A DNA stretch of 64,000 nt from Roseimicrobium sp. ORNL1 (GCF_011044495.1 NZ_CP049143.1:2976001-3040000); one strand, 5' to 3'; positions 8,656-17,623 are shown, counted from the stretch's first letter. A program made the numbers and translations. Notes: generated by a model from the letters alone, not told the origin.

Positions 8656-11373
8656 CTACTTTGTACGCGGGAAATACGTCCTCGTCTCCGTGGTTGTCGT
8701 GCCCGTCCCGTTCTTGGGCGGGGGCGGCGGAGAGCTGGGAATGCCTTCGGTCTTCTTGAAGATTTCGTACCACTTGCGCTTCAGGGGCGGATCGGGGTCC
8801 GGCACGGCCACGGCCTTGGGCACCACAGTCTGGGGGAAGGCATGGTAGGCATTTTCAGCGACCTTGGTGCGCAGGTCTTCCTGCTTGCTGGCCTTGCGCA
8901 CGGCGAAGTCATCCGTCACCACCACAGGCTGGATGAAGACAATCAGCTCCTTGCGCTGCTTGCTGGTGACGTCCTCCTTGAAGAGACGGCCCAGGCCGGG
9001 GATGCGGCTGAGGACAGGGATGCCCTGCGTGTCCGTCTTGTTCTGCTCGGAAATCAGACCGCCGATCACAATCGTGTTGCCCGTGGGCACGGTCACGGTG
9101 GTGGTGAGCTGCTCGGTGCCGATGATGGGCACGTCGTTCTCTCCCACGATCTGATTGCCGATCACGGTGTCGTTCACCTGGGCGATGCGCAGGGTGACAT
9201 CGCCATCCGGATTGATGAGCGGGATGACTTCCAGCTTCAGCACCACGTCCTTGTACTCGATGGTGGTGGTGACGTTGCCCTGGTTGGCTGCGTTCTGTGA
9301 GGAGGCGTTGGTCAGTGTCTGGGAGGGAACGGGAATCTGCTGACCGCTGGTGATCATGGCGCGGCGGTTGTTCTGCGCAAAGACACTCGGGCGGGACAGC
9401 ACCTTGAAGTCATTCGTGGTTTCCAGCGCGGAGACGAAGACATCGACCGACTCACCGATCTGTCCATACAGGTTGAAGCCCTGGCTGTTTGCGATGGCCG
9501 TCGTGATCAGGTTGTTCGTCATGTCGGCCACGTTGTTGTTCGAGATGATGTCCTCACGCGTGATGAGTGCACTGGCCACGCCGCTGTTGGACCCTGTCTG
9601 GGTGAAGCGTTGCAGGTAATTGACGCCGAACTGGTAGCCATCCCCCAACGTGAGCTGGCCGATGACGGTGGCGAGGTAGACCTGCGGAGACTTGCGATCG
9701 AGCTTGTCGAGCAGCATGTCCACCTTGTCCTGATTCTCCTTCGGTCCGATAACGATGATGCTGTTTGCCAGCGGGTCCGCGATAAGGCGGGTCTTGTTGA
9801 TGAGTACAGAGACAGGCGCGGTTTGTTCCTCGGATTCAAGGAGGAGGTCCGGGCGGGAGGTCACCCCTCCGGTGGTGCCGGTGGTGGCGGTGCTGGCGGC
9901 ACTCGCGTTGAAGGTGCCCCCACGCTGCTGGGCTCCCGAGGCGCCGGTGAGGAACTGATTGCTGCTGGTGATGAGCTGCTGCTGCTGCGCCGAGACCGTG
10001 CCGCCGCCAGGAAGCTGCGTAGCGCCGCCCACCGGTTCACGCAGCATGTCCGCCAGCACGGAGAGCACATCCACGGAGAAGACGTTTTTCAGCTTGCGTT
10101 CGTAGGCTGTGGGCACATCCACCGGCTTGTCGAACTCGGCGATGAGGCTTACGACATACGCGTACTCGTCCGGTTCCGCGACCACGAGGACCTGGTTGAG
10201 CCGCGTATCCGCAATCACCTGGGAGGTGGCCTGCACACGACGGTTTTGGCCTTGCTGGTTGTTGTTATTGTTGTTGCTCTGCTGCTGGGGCTGCTGGGGG
10301 CGATTGTTGTCGCCACCTCCCTGAGACGTGCCCTGGCCGCGAATGGTGGTGATGCCTTTCGCCTCCTTGTCCTGCGCCTGCGCGTTCAAGGTGGCCTGTA
10401 CAATCTGCGCCACGGTGGCGGCATCTGCGTACTTCAGCAGGACAAATTTCGTGACCAGGGAACTGGCCGCGCCCGGGGTATCGATCACTTCACGAATGGC
10501 GACGAGCTGCTTTACGATGTTCGCGTTTTCCGTGATGAGCAGTCCGGGAGGGCTGAGCACCGGGGTGATGCGGCCGTAGGGATTCAGGCCCACGTGACCA
10601 CCCAGCATGGTGGCGGCTTCCGCGGGATCCAGATTCGTGAGGCCCATGAAGTAGCTCACGATGGTCTCGTTGTTCGGCAGGTCATTGGCGCTCTGGTAGA
10701 ACTTCACCCCCTGGGAGAACTGCGCGCCGCTGGTGGCGGTGGTGGTGCGTGTGGAGAGGATGCGGGAGCTCTTGCCGTCCGGATCCGCGACGATGGCATA
10801 GCCGTTGGTGAGCAGCGCGGCTTCGATGAGCTTGATGGCCTCCGCCTTGTCCACCGGCACCGGGGTCACGAGGCTGATGGTCTGTCCTTCGAAGATGGTG
10901 GTGTCCTTGACCAGTGTCTTGTTCGTCAGGCGCTCATAGATGCCGAGGATGTCGCTGATGGTGTTGTTCGGGAACTGCAGAGAGACCTTGTCGCCATCGA
11001 TGCGGAAAAGTTCCTCCGTGCTGCTGCCCGCAGAGCGTCCAAAGCCGCCTCTGCCGAAACCGCCGGGGCCACCTGGACCTCCCGGACCGCCGGGCTGGGG
11101 CGCGGTGGGAGAGGAGGGTTGCTGCGTGGGCTGCGGCGCTGCCTGCGCCACGAGGGGATCCATGGGCAGGCGCTGCTCGGCAGGCATGTTCGCCAGCGGG
11201 CGGAACTCACGCGGGCTGGTCGTGGTATCCGGCTTCAGGGTGGTGCCGCGAATCTGCGCGTGGAGGGCGCTGCTGCCACTGCACGCCAGCGTTCCCATCA
11301 GCATCACCAGAGGCAGGTAAAAAGGGGGGCGGGTACGTACTACAGGAGCAGCGAGGGGGGGGAGGCAATGCAT
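8656..11373 (-). CDS. gspD: Type II secretion secretin
   Basis: 905 residues. The N terminus has a signal sequence (hydrophobic LVMLMGTLACSG, likely cleavage near LHAQ). A Gly/Pro-rich linker precedes the N0 domain (VSLQFPNNTISDILGIYERLTNKTLVKD, residues ~130-160), then N1-N3 ring domains containing DTRLNQVLVVAEPDEYAYV, and an N/Q-rich loop near residues 350-375. The C-terminal secretin domain carries the hallmark VPTGNTIVIGGLISE and VPVLSRIPGLGRLF motifs (residues ~780-820). Secretins form the outer-membrane channel through which folded exoproteins leave. It is the last core gene of the minus-strand operon that begins with gspG. The C-terminal ~60 residues are Pro-rich. Confidence 0.95.
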   Translation of the reverse strand: MHCLPPLAAPVVRTRPPFYLPLVMLMGTLACSGSSALHAQIRGTTLKPDTTTSPREFRPLANMPAEQRLPMDPLVAQAAPQPTQQPSSPTAPQPGGPGGPGGPGGFGRGGFGRSAGSSTEELFRIDGDKVSLQFPNNTISDILGIYERLTNKTLVKDTTIFEGQTISLVTPVPVDKAEAIKLIEAALLTNGYAIVADPDGKSSRILSTRTTTATSGAQFSQGVKFYQSANDLPNNETIVSYFMGLTNLDPAEAATMLGGHVGLNPYGRITPVLSPPGLLITENANIVKQLVAIREVIDTPGAASSLVTKFVLLKYADAATVAQIVQATLNAQAQDKEAKGITTIRGQGTSQGGGDNNRPQQPQQQSNNNNNNQQGQNRRVQATSQVIADTRLNQVLVVAEPDEYAYVVSLIAEFDKPVDVPTAYERKLKNVFSVDVLSVLADMLREPVGGATQLPGGGTVSAQQQQLITSSNQFLTGASGAQQRGGTFNASAASTATTGTTGGVTSRPDLLLESEEQTAPVSVLINKTRLIADPLANSIIVIGPKENQDKVDMLLDKLDRKSPQVYLATVIGQLTLGDGYQFGVNYLQRFTQTGSNSGVASALITREDIISNNNVADMTNNLITTAIANSQGFNLYGQIGESVDVFVSALETTNDFKVLSRPSVFAQNNRRAMITSGQQIPVPSQTLTNASSQNAANQGNVTTTIEYKDVVLKLEVIPLINPDGDVTLRIAQVNDTVIGNQIVGENDVPIIGTEQLTTTVTVPTGNTIVIGGLISEQNKTDTQGIPVLSRIPGLGRLFKEDVTSKQRKELIVFIQPVVVTDDFAVRKASKQEDLRTKVAENAYHAFPQTVVPKAVAVPDPDPPLKRKWYEIFKKTEGIPSSPPPPPKNGTGTTTTETRTYFPRTK

Positions 11374-11453
11374 GAGAAAGCGGGAGGAGCGAAGGAGGTT
11401 GATGCGTTGGGAGTGATGCAGGATCGGATGAACGTGGAAACGTGCGGAAAGCT

Positions 11454-12137
11454 TCAGCGCTTGCCTTGTTTGTCTTCGGCTTCCACCTTGTCTCTGACGC
11501 TCTTGATAAAAGCGGAGCGTTCCTCAGGAGAGGCCATGCGCAATTTTTCACCATTCTCGCGCAGGGTATCCATGAACTTCCTTCGGGCGTCCTCTGACAT
11601 GGCCATGAAGCGCTGGCGATCCTCTTCGCTGGGGCGGGGGTATTCACGCCGCGGGCCGTCGCCGCCACGGTCACGGTGTTCGTCGCCCCTGCCGTCACCG
11701 CCACCGGGGCGATAGCCGCCTTTTTTCATCGCTTCCGGGGTGAGTTGTTCCTCACTGTAGCGCACGGTCACGATCTCCGTGCCAATCATGAGCTTTGCCT
11801 GGGTGCGGTTGAGCTTCACGGTCGCGCTGGTTTCTGCGAGCTTCCATCCTTGGGCGTTGGGGATCTCACCTACCACGTGGCTTTCCTTGGTTTCCTTGTT
11901 CATCACGGTCACCACTGGCTTGCCCTCGATGTAGGCGATGCCGGTGAGAACGAGTGAGTCAGAAAGATTGAGAGAGCGCGTGAAGGGAGAAGAGGCCACG
12001 AGCGGCGCGATCTCCGTGGGGTCCACGCGCTGTGGCAGATCCGGGTCCTGTCCCGGGGTGGCTTGCTGTGCGGTCGCGCTGGTTGCGGATGCACACAGCA
12101 GCAGCAGAAGCGCACGGGCGGTGGTGGTAGGCTTCAT
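11454..12137 (-). CDS. Type II secretion-associated GspC/PilP-like periplasmic protein
   Basis: 227 residues with a signal peptide (MKPTTTARALLLLLCASATSATA). A ~90-residue region (FTRSLNLSDSLVLTGIAYI to TVKLNRTQAKLMIGTEIV) has the pattern of the GspC HR/PilP beta domain: a V-L-T-G-I-A core, then a GW-x-L and V-K-L-N-R segment. In GspC this part docks on the secretin N0 domain, and the gene is next to gspD. The C-terminal third is Gly/Arg/Glu-rich (GGGDGRGDEHRDRGG) and then a charged amphipathic helix (ERSAFIKSVRDKVEAEDKQ). The assignment is by pattern and location, not by strong identity. Confidence 0.6.
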   Translation of the reverse strand: MKPTTTARALLLLLCASATSATAQQATPGQDPDLPQRVDPTEIAPLVASSPFTRSLNLSDSLVLTGIAYIEGKPVVTVMNKETKESHVVGEIPNAQGWKLAETSATVKLNRTQAKLMIGTEIVTVRYSEEQLTPEAMKKGGYRPGGGDGRGDEHRDRGGDGPRREYPRPSEEDRQRFMAMSEDARRKFMDTLRENGEKLRMASPEERSAFIKSVRDKVEAEDKQGKR

Positions 12138-12151
12138 GGCTTGGATGGAAA

Positions 12152-12814
12152 TTAGGACGGGGCGAGGGGGATGCCGTCGAGCGGGGTGGTGAGCTCGAGC
12201 GGATTGGAGTTTTCAGCAGGCACAGCCGCCGGGGCGGGGGCTGGGGCAGGTGTGGGCTCCTGATACCCGGGCGGCGGTTGCGGATTGAACCAGCGTGCCA
12301 CGGTGATGTTGCACTGGGCCTGCGGGGTTTTCTCACGTGAGCGGGTGTCCAGTTCCAGCTCGACGGATTTGATGGCGGTGAACTTCTCCGGCGACTGCAG
12401 GGTGAGCAGCCAGCCAATCACCACCTCCTGGGCTCCGCGCACGCGCAGGCTCACGGAGACTTCGTTGTGGTGGGAGAGCTCCAGCGACTCCAGCGGATTT
12501 TCGTTCTCCGTCTTCAGTCCCATGTCGAGCGCTGAGTTCCGCAGGTCATCGAGGAGCTGGCCCTGCGCCTTGCCGGCGGAGTTCGTGTAGGGCATGGACT
12601 TGTCCAGCCAGGCACTGAGTTTCTCCATGCGCGGTCCATCCTGGAGAATCAGGCGGTTGGAGGTTTCCTGCCGCTTCATGTCATCCAGCTTGGTGGCGAG
12701 TTCCTTGCGGCGGCCCAGGAATTCGCGCACCGCCATGAAATTCCCCACGAGGAAAATCGTGGAGAGGCAGATGATGAGCAGCCGCTTTTCGCGGGAATTG
12801 AAGGTGCGTTTCAA
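12152..12814 (-). CDS. GspM/PilO-like inner-membrane assembly protein
   Basis: 220 residues. One N-terminal membrane helix (LLIICLSTIFLVGNFMAV, residues ~12-30) is followed by a coiled-coil-like stretch (RRKELATKLDDMKRQETSN) and a ferredoxin-like C-terminal domain (VSVSLRVRGAQEVVIGWLLTLQSPEKF), then a Pro/Ala-rich tail. This is the GspM/PilO topology: it pairs with GspL/PilN at the base of the pseudopilus assembly platform. The position between the gspL-like gene and the GspC/PilP-like gene supports it. Confidence 0.7.
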   Translation of the reverse strand: MKRTFNSREKRLLIICLSTIFLVGNFMAVREFLGRRKELATKLDDMKRQETSNRLILQDGPRMEKLSAWLDKSMPYTNSAGKAQGQLLDDLRNSALDMGLKTENENPLESLELSHHNEVSVSLRVRGAQEVVIGWLLTLQSPEKFTAIKSVELELDTRSREKTPQAQCNITVARWFNPQPPPGYQEPTPAPAPAPAAVPAENSNPLELTTPLDGIPLAPS

Positions 12815-12873
12815 AGGAGGGTTGGAAAAATGGGATATTGGAAAAATGGATCAAAAAGAGACTGGAAGGAGCA

Positions 12874-14094
12874 TCACGTGCCGCTGTCCATCTTGCCGGT
12901 GATGCGGAAGGAGGCGATCTTGTTCTTGATGTCGGGGGTGGGCATCTCCCAATGGAAGCGGTCGAGCTTGGGATGCTTCTTGAGGTCTTCCAGGAACTGG
13001 GCGGCAGTCTGCAGGTCACGTGCGTCACCGCGCAGTTCGATTTCAGTGGGCTTGGCCGAGAAGCGTTTGATGACGATGCCGCTGGGCGGCATGATGCTCG
13101 TCACGTGGCTGAGCTGCATCATGGGGTAGCGCTGCTTCTCCACGGCAGGCTCCAGGGCGCGCCAACGTTCAAAAGAGGTGCGCACACGCTCCGCCGGTTC
13201 GCGGAGACCGCTGGCACGCGCTTCCAAATCCGCAGCCTCTGCCTTCAGGGACTGCAGGTGCCACCAGCCAAGGGCGAAGAGGATGGCATACAGCACCATG
13301 GTGAGCATGCCCACGGAGACGAGACGGCGGCGGGATTCACGATTCGCCTGCGCGGTGAATACCGAGACGGGCAGCAGCTTCGGCAGCGCCTTCAGATCCA
13401 GGCCACGATTCGCTCCCGGAGGACCCGCGACTTCAATCGGCATGCTGATGTACTTGCGCAACTCCGTGGCCAGCGCTGCGGGACGCTCACCTGCGAGGGT
13501 CACGCCGCGCACCACGCCGAATCCTTCCTGTGACTCCAGGGTGAGCCGGGCCAGATCGAGTTCGCGGGCGAGATCCTGCACGGGCATCTCCGCGAAACCG
13601 GTCACGTGGCTGTGCCACAGGCGGCCCTGGAAGTTTGCCACGAGCACGAGAAGGCCGAGCTCCTCCACGATGCACAGGTTGTTCGCAGGCAGGGTGACAA
13701 GACGGAGCGCGGCGGTGTAGTTCACCGCATGAGGCACGGCCAGATCCCCGGGGAAGGGGTGCGCCAGCACATCCACGCTCACGAAGGACTGTCCCTGACT
13801 CTGACCCAGGAGATGCCATGCGAAATTCGGCGTGGGAGTTTTCTCCACGTGAATGCCGCGACGCTCGAGCTGGGCTTCCACCATTGAGGGGAGCAACGTG
13901 GTATCCACCGTGGGGAGCATGAGGCCGATGGTGCGGCACGCGGTGGCAGGCAGGCCTACCACGATGGGGCGCGATTGTTCCCGGAACTCCGCCGGCGAAC
14001 TCACGGGCTCCGCCTTCGTGGACGCAAGGGAACGCCAGAGCCTCCACGAAGGCTCGGTATCAGGAAGGAGAAAACTGGCGGCGCTGGCACTCAT
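12874..14094 (-). CDS. GspL/PilM-PilN-like inner-membrane assembly protein
   Basis: 406 residues. Residues 1-~250 form a cytosolic actin-like domain (PIVVGLPATACRTIGLMLPT, LCIVEELGLLVLVANFQG), which in GspL binds the GspE ATPase. A transmembrane helix near residues 265-285 (LTMVLYAILFALGWWHL) is followed by a coiled-coil segment and a PilN-type periplasmic domain (RYPMMQLSHVTSIMPPSGIVIKRF and ELRGDARDLQTAAQFLEDL). The fusion of PilM- and PilN-like parts in one chain is the GspL arrangement. Confidence 0.75.
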   Translation of the reverse strand: MSASAASFLLPDTEPSWRLWRSLASTKAEPVSSPAEFREQSRPIVVGLPATACRTIGLMLPTVDTTLLPSMVEAQLERRGIHVEKTPTPNFAWHLLGQSQGQSFVSVDVLAHPFPGDLAVPHAVNYTAALRLVTLPANNLCIVEELGLLVLVANFQGRLWHSHVTGFAEMPVQDLARELDLARLTLESQEGFGVVRGVTLAGERPAALATELRKYISMPIEVAGPPGANRGLDLKALPKLLPVSVFTAQANRESRRRLVSVGMLTMVLYAILFALGWWHLQSLKAEAADLEARASGLREPAERVRTSFERWRALEPAVEKQRYPMMQLSHVTSIMPPSGIVIKRFSAKPTEIELRGDARDLQTAAQFLEDLKKHPKLDRFHWEMPTPDIKNKIASFRITGKMDSGT

Positions 14095-14114
14095 GCGTTC
14101 GTTTCAGATCATCA

Positions 14115-15269
14115 TCATTCTTCAAATCGGGCGAGGTAATTCAAGGATCCATCGTCCTGACGTCGGGCAATCACCACCACCTTGTACGTGGATTCGCCGA
14201 TTCTTCCCACACTTTCCACCCGGCGGGTGAGGTGGTCTGCGGTGAGAAGGCTGTTGAGGGACGTGGCCTGCTGGCCGTCCATGCCCAGCAATTGGGTGGC
14301 CTGGTTGAGGCTCAGCTTTTTGTCGTCCTCCGTGTTGGGAATGCCGTCCGCACCGCTGCGCTCACGGATGAGGGACTGCGCGGCATTTTCCTCCACATCT
14401 GCCACGGCCATGAGAATCTCCTGCGGGGCGTAGTTCAGGTCGATGTAGCCGTCGCCATAGGTGCTGAAGTAGTTTCTCCAGTCGGGCTTCATGCGCTCCA
14501 CGGCGTCCATGCCCTTCGCGAGGATCATTTCATCCAGTGAGCCGAAGCCCTTGTTTCGGGGGAAGTCGGAATAGCCGCGCTCCTTGTAATAGTCGGACTC
14601 GCCGCCGTAGGTCCGCATCTGGCTGTCCGTGTCCACCCAGTCCGCGAGACCATCCACGGCGGTTTCGGCTTCCTGAGGACTGAGCTGCCAGAGGATGAAA
14701 AGATTGTAGATGATCTCCCGGTAACGGGAGTCGGTGATGTAGTTGATGGGGATGCGCGCACCTTCGGAGGAAATGGTGACGGAGAATCCGCTGTCCTCTC
14801 CCACGGTCTGCTGCAGCACCGGGTCACCCGGGCGTATCTGGGGATGCAATCCAACGGCAATGCCGCACTCGGCAAGGTGCAGGGCGCGGAAGCGCAGGGA
14901 CTCCAGGCCGTTGTCATCGACGCTGTCATTCAGGTAGTTCACCAGCGGGATGACGGTGAAGGTCATGAGGCCGATGGCGGCCAGCACGAGGATGAGTGCA
15001 TAACCACCCTCACGGCGTGACCGGCGATGGTGTGAAAGAAAACGCAAACTGCGCTGCTCACCCCAAGGAGCGGCGGCTTTAGCCGCCGTTGACTCGCGCT
15101 CGGGGCGCGAGGAATCGGGCGACTGAAGTCGCCCCTCCTTGGACAGGCTTCCAGGGCACGAGGACATGGAATCAGACGCGGGCACAACCGCACAGACGGA
15201 CCCGGCCTCTCCGGCCTCCGTACCACCTGCGCTGCTGCCTTCTCTGTTCCTTTTCATCCGCAAACCCAT
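14115..15269 (-). CDS. gspK: Minor pseudopilin GspK, with a palindromic element in its 5' part
   Basis: 384 residues if started at 15269. The prepilin-like leader is REGG^YALILVLAAIGLMTFTVIPL near residues 85-105; as is usual for GspK there is no Glu at +5. The body has SGFSVTISSEGARIPINYI, the ADWVDTDSQMRTYGGESDYY block and NYAPQEILMAV, all typical of the GspK tip pseudopilin that binds GspI/J. The ~75 residues before the leader are unusual: bases 15063-15142 are a structured palindromic element read in frame. A TTG at 15047, giving a 15-residue leader, is an attractive real start; if so, the element is in the 5' UTR. Confidence 0.9.
   Translation of the reverse strand: MGLRMKRNREGSSAGGTEAGEAGSVCAVVPASDSMSSCPGSLSKEGRLQSPDSSRPERESTAAKAAAPWGEQRSLRFLSHHRRSRREGGYALILVLAAIGLMTFTVIPLVNYLNDSVDDNGLESLRFRALHLAECGIAVGLHPQIRPGDPVLQQTVGEDSGFSVTISSEGARIPINYITDSRYREIIYNLFILWQLSPQEAETAVDGLADWVDTDSQMRTYGGESDYYKERGYSDFPRNKGFGSLDEMILAKGMDAVERMKPDWRNYFSTYGDGYIDLNYAPQEILMAVADVEENAAQSLIRERSGADGIPNTEDDKKLSLNQATQLLGMDGQQATSLNSLLTADHLTRRVESVGRIGESTYKVVVIARRQDDGSLNYLARFEE
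15063..15142. repeat. Cloverleaf-like 80-nt palindromic element
   Basis: An outer 8-bp stem (15063-15070 with 15135-15142) encloses three hairpins: 15071-15088 (8-bp stem, TT loop), 15094-15110 (6-bp stem) and 15117-15134 (8-bp stem, GA loop). The whole element is close to a mirror palindrome. Such GGCGGCTTTAGCCGCC-type units look like REP/intergenic repeats. Here it lies inside the gspK frame and is translated without a stop if the upstream ATG is used. Confidence 0.85.
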
Positions 15270-15281
15270 CTAAATGAATGC

Positions 15282-16385
15282 CTACCTGCCGCCGCCACCA
15301 CCGCCGCCTCCGCCGCCCGATGGCGCACCTGTAGAACCACCGCCACCGCCACGAGGTTGCGCGCCGCCGCCAAAATTCCCCTGGCCCTGACCTTGACCTT
15401 GGCCGCCGCCGGGGCCACCACCACCTGGGCCGCGACCGCCACCATCGGGTCCACCAGGGCCACCCGGACCTCCACGTCCACGCCCATCTCCACCGCGACC
15501 GCCGCCGTCACTACCACGGCCACGATCGCCGCCATCACCGCGGCCCCGTCCACCGTCCTGATTGTTGCCGCCGCGGCCTCCATTGTTTCCACCACCGCCG
15601 CCGCCGCCCTGGTCGCTGGTGCTGGAGGTTGTCGTCTGCGGACGCAGGGCGGGATTCGCCCCGGCAAGCTTCACCGTGGGCAGGGCGAAGACGACGCGGA
15701 TGGGCAGGGTGCGCTCGGCAAGGAGAAGGTTCATCTCCACCAGTTGCGGCAGATTCGTGCTGTCCCATTCCTCCACCCAGGTGTCGTCATCTACTTTGTA
15801 GAAGCGCCACGTCAGTGAGCTCACATTTTGCATGAGTGGCATCCAGTAGCGCCCCAGGTCATCCGGTGCGGCCACGCCTTCACCACTGGTCTGGGCCACG
15901 ACATCTCCTGTGTCGGGGTCCTTGGGGATGATATCCTTCCGGCTGAGAGCCAGGTAGTAAAGCTGCTGTCCTGACTCTGCGGCCTCCGTCGCGGCATAGT
16001 CGGGGCGTGTGCCGATGATGGTATCATTATACGACATCGGATTCAGGCCGAAGGAGAAGGCATCCGGCGCGCCGCTCATCGTGAGCTCCTGCTTGATGGG
16101 CTGGGAGGTATCCGTGATCTTCAGCGTGAGGATGGCGGTGGACGGCAGGCTTTGGAAAGAGTGCCGGCAGAGCGAGATGAAGCGGTTCAGCTCATCGTTC
16201 TCGAGCTGGACCTGGCGCGTCTCCATGGCCGTGGTCATCGAGACCCGCACAATGCCGAAGACCATGCCGGACAGCAGAGCCAGCAGGGACAGCGAGAGGA
16301 TGACCTCCATGAGGGTGAAGGCGGAGGTCGTGAAGCGCGGCGCCCTCCGGACCTCGACTTCGGACTGCGAATGCCGGGTTCTCAT
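15282..16385 (-). CDS. gspJ: Minor pseudopilin GspJ with a glycine-rich tail
   Basis: 367 residues from the ATG at 16385, which overlaps the gspI stop as ATGA. The prepilin motif is SA^FTLMEVILSLSLLALLSG, with Glu at +5 but Ala, not Gly, at -1. The globular domain (residues ~45-245) has RQVQLENDELNRFISLCRHSF and SSLTWRFYKVDDDTWVEEW, as in GspJ tip pseudopilins. From about residue 258 the chain is almost only Gly, Arg, Asp, Asn, Gln and Pro, ending in a run of ten glycines and Arg. This tail is far beyond the normal GspJ length (~200) and is discussed under findings. Confidence 0.88.
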   Translation of the reverse strand: MRTRHSQSEVEVRRAPRFTTSAFTLMEVILSLSLLALLSGMVFGIVRVSMTTAMETRQVQLENDELNRFISLCRHSFQSLPSTAILTLKITDTSQPIKQELTMSGAPDAFSFGLNPMSYNDTIIGTRPDYAATEAAESGQQLYYLALSRKDIIPKDPDTGDVVAQTSGEGVAAPDDLGRYWMPLMQNVSSLTWRFYKVDDDTWVEEWDSTNLPQLVEMNLLLAERTLPIRVVFALPTVKLAGANPALRPQTTTSSTSDQGGGGGGGNNGGRGGNNQDGGRGRGDGGDRGRGSDGGGRGGDGRGRGGPGGPGGPDGGGRGPGGGGPGGGQGQGQGQGNFGGGAQPRGGGGGSTGAPSGGGGGGGGGGR

Positions 16386-16864
16386 TGCTGCTGTTGCTGT
16401 CCGCTCCTTCCTTCGGTAGCAGTCTTGTAGACCCACACTTCCAGCGCTTCCGAATGGCTCTCACCACTGGCGGTATAGGTCGCGGTGACGATCAGCTTGT
16501 GCAGATCCTTGAGCACGGTGCCGTTGCGATCCTTCAGGGTAAGTTCCTCAGCTGCGCTGTTGAAGGTCACACCAAGACGCTCGTCCGTGTAGCTTTGGGT
16601 CAGCTCAGCCAGCGGCTTGCGGCGCACCTCCTCCAAGAAGGAGCGCATGCCGATGCGGATGTCATTCTCACGGTTCAGCACGCCGGTGGTCTGCAGGGCC
16701 ATGTGCAGGGTCTGCGCAAATCCCATCACGGCGAGGGAGAAGATGCTCATGGCGAGGATCAACTCCAGGAGCAGGTAGCCGCCCCGTCTCCTGCCCGCGC
16801 GGAGGGTGACCGTAGCGGGAAGTCGGGCTGCTGCTGGTGGTAGTGCTCCCTTGGGCAGAATCAT
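16382..16864 (-). CDS. gspI: Minor pseudopilin GspI
   Basis: 160 residues. The leader has many Arg residues and ends in RRRGG^YLLLELILAMSIFSLAVMGF, with Gly at -1 and Glu at +5, the GspI pattern. The rest fits a short minor pseudopilin (FLEEVRRKPLAELT, then a beta-rich end). GspI forms the tip complex with GspJ and GspK. It lies 8 nt after gspH and overlaps gspJ by 4 nt, showing tight translational coupling. A Gln run (QQQQQ) ends the protein. Confidence 0.88.
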   Translation of the reverse strand: MILPKGALPPAAARLPATVTLRAGRRRGGYLLLELILAMSIFSLAVMGFAQTLHMALQTTGVLNRENDIRIGMRSFLEEVRRKPLAELTQSYTDERLGVTFNSAAEELTLKDRNGTVLKDLHKLIVTATYTASGESHSEALEVWVYKTATEGRSGQQQQQ

Positions 16865-16871
16865 GAGTGAA

Positions 16872-17564
16872 TCACTCCGAGGTTTCTTTGACGATGTCCG
16901 CCGTCAGGGCATTGAAATCGGCGGAATAAGCCGTCCCGCCGGAAGTCGTCATGGTCACCTTCAGAGGCGTGACCATGCCGGTGGGTTGGAACACCCAGAG
17001 CTTCACCTCGGTGCCCTCAACGGAGGTGGCCTGCGGCTCGTACCAGTACTGGATGCTGCAGGTCATGCCCTCGGGGAGGGAGTGTTTTTCTGTCCATTCC
17101 TTGAAAACATGCGGAGGTGGAACGGACTGGGGTGCGCCCGTGCCGGAGGCGGAGGCTGGCGGTGGGGTGATGGCCGGTGTGGCCTCTCCGTTTTCCTGGA
17201 TGAGTCCCGCTTCCTGCTTCTGCTCGGCCTCATGCTCGGAGCGCTGGATGAACTCATCGATCTGCGCCGCCTGCAGGTAGGGGGAGAGGTAGCGGGTGGC
17301 GGTGTAGCCAGTGCTGGTGAAGGCGATCTGGTAGGGGCGCTTCTCCTCCATGGCGCGCAGGCGGGTTCGCTTTGCGAGACGGGCCAGGTCCTCCAGAGGC
17401 TTGCGTGCCTCCGCCTCCTGCATCATGCCGGTGACACTGGGCACCGCTGCGCCGGCGATCACGGCCAGGATGGTCAGCACGAGGACCAGCTCAATCAACG
17501 TGAACGCCGCCACGCGGCGTCCCCACCGATGCGGGGCGCTGTGCCTGTGGCTTTGTGCGTTCAT
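16872..17564 (-). CDS. gspH: Minor pseudopilin GspH-like
   Basis: 230 residues. The prepilin motif is VAA^FTLIELVLVLTILAVIAG, with Glu at +5 and Ala at -1. It is followed by LEDLARLAKRTRLRAMEEKRPYQIAF, the long helix and first strand of GspH/FimT-type pseudopilins, and a Pro/Ala/Thr-rich loop (residues ~125-150). It is the second gene after gspG in the usual G-H-I-J-K order, so GspH is the best call. Confidence 0.85.
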   Translation of the reverse strand: MNAQSHRHSAPHRWGRRVAAFTLIELVLVLTILAVIAGAAVPSVTGMMQEAEARKPLEDLARLAKRTRLRAMEEKRPYQIAFTSTGYTATRYLSPYLQAAQIDEFIQRSEHEAEQKQEAGLIQENGEATPAITPPPASASGTGAPQSVPPPHVFKEWTEKHSLPEGMTCSIQYWYEPQATSVEGTEVKLWVFQPTGMVTPLKVTMTTSGGTAYSADFNALTADIVKETSE

Positions 17565-17623
17565 GGGGAGGGTTTTGCCGCCGCGTACTGACTGGCAGGG
17601 GCGGCGGCTCTCTATCTATTTAA

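Noticed and set aside
9610-11715. 701-codon plus-strand frame opposite gspD
   Set aside because: Antisense shadow of the secretin; composition is Gly/Arg/His-rich and no motif is present.
15282-15660. Repetitive Gly-codon tract as a possible CRISPR or satellite
   Set aside because: No regular spacing or spacers; it is the coding tail of GspJ.
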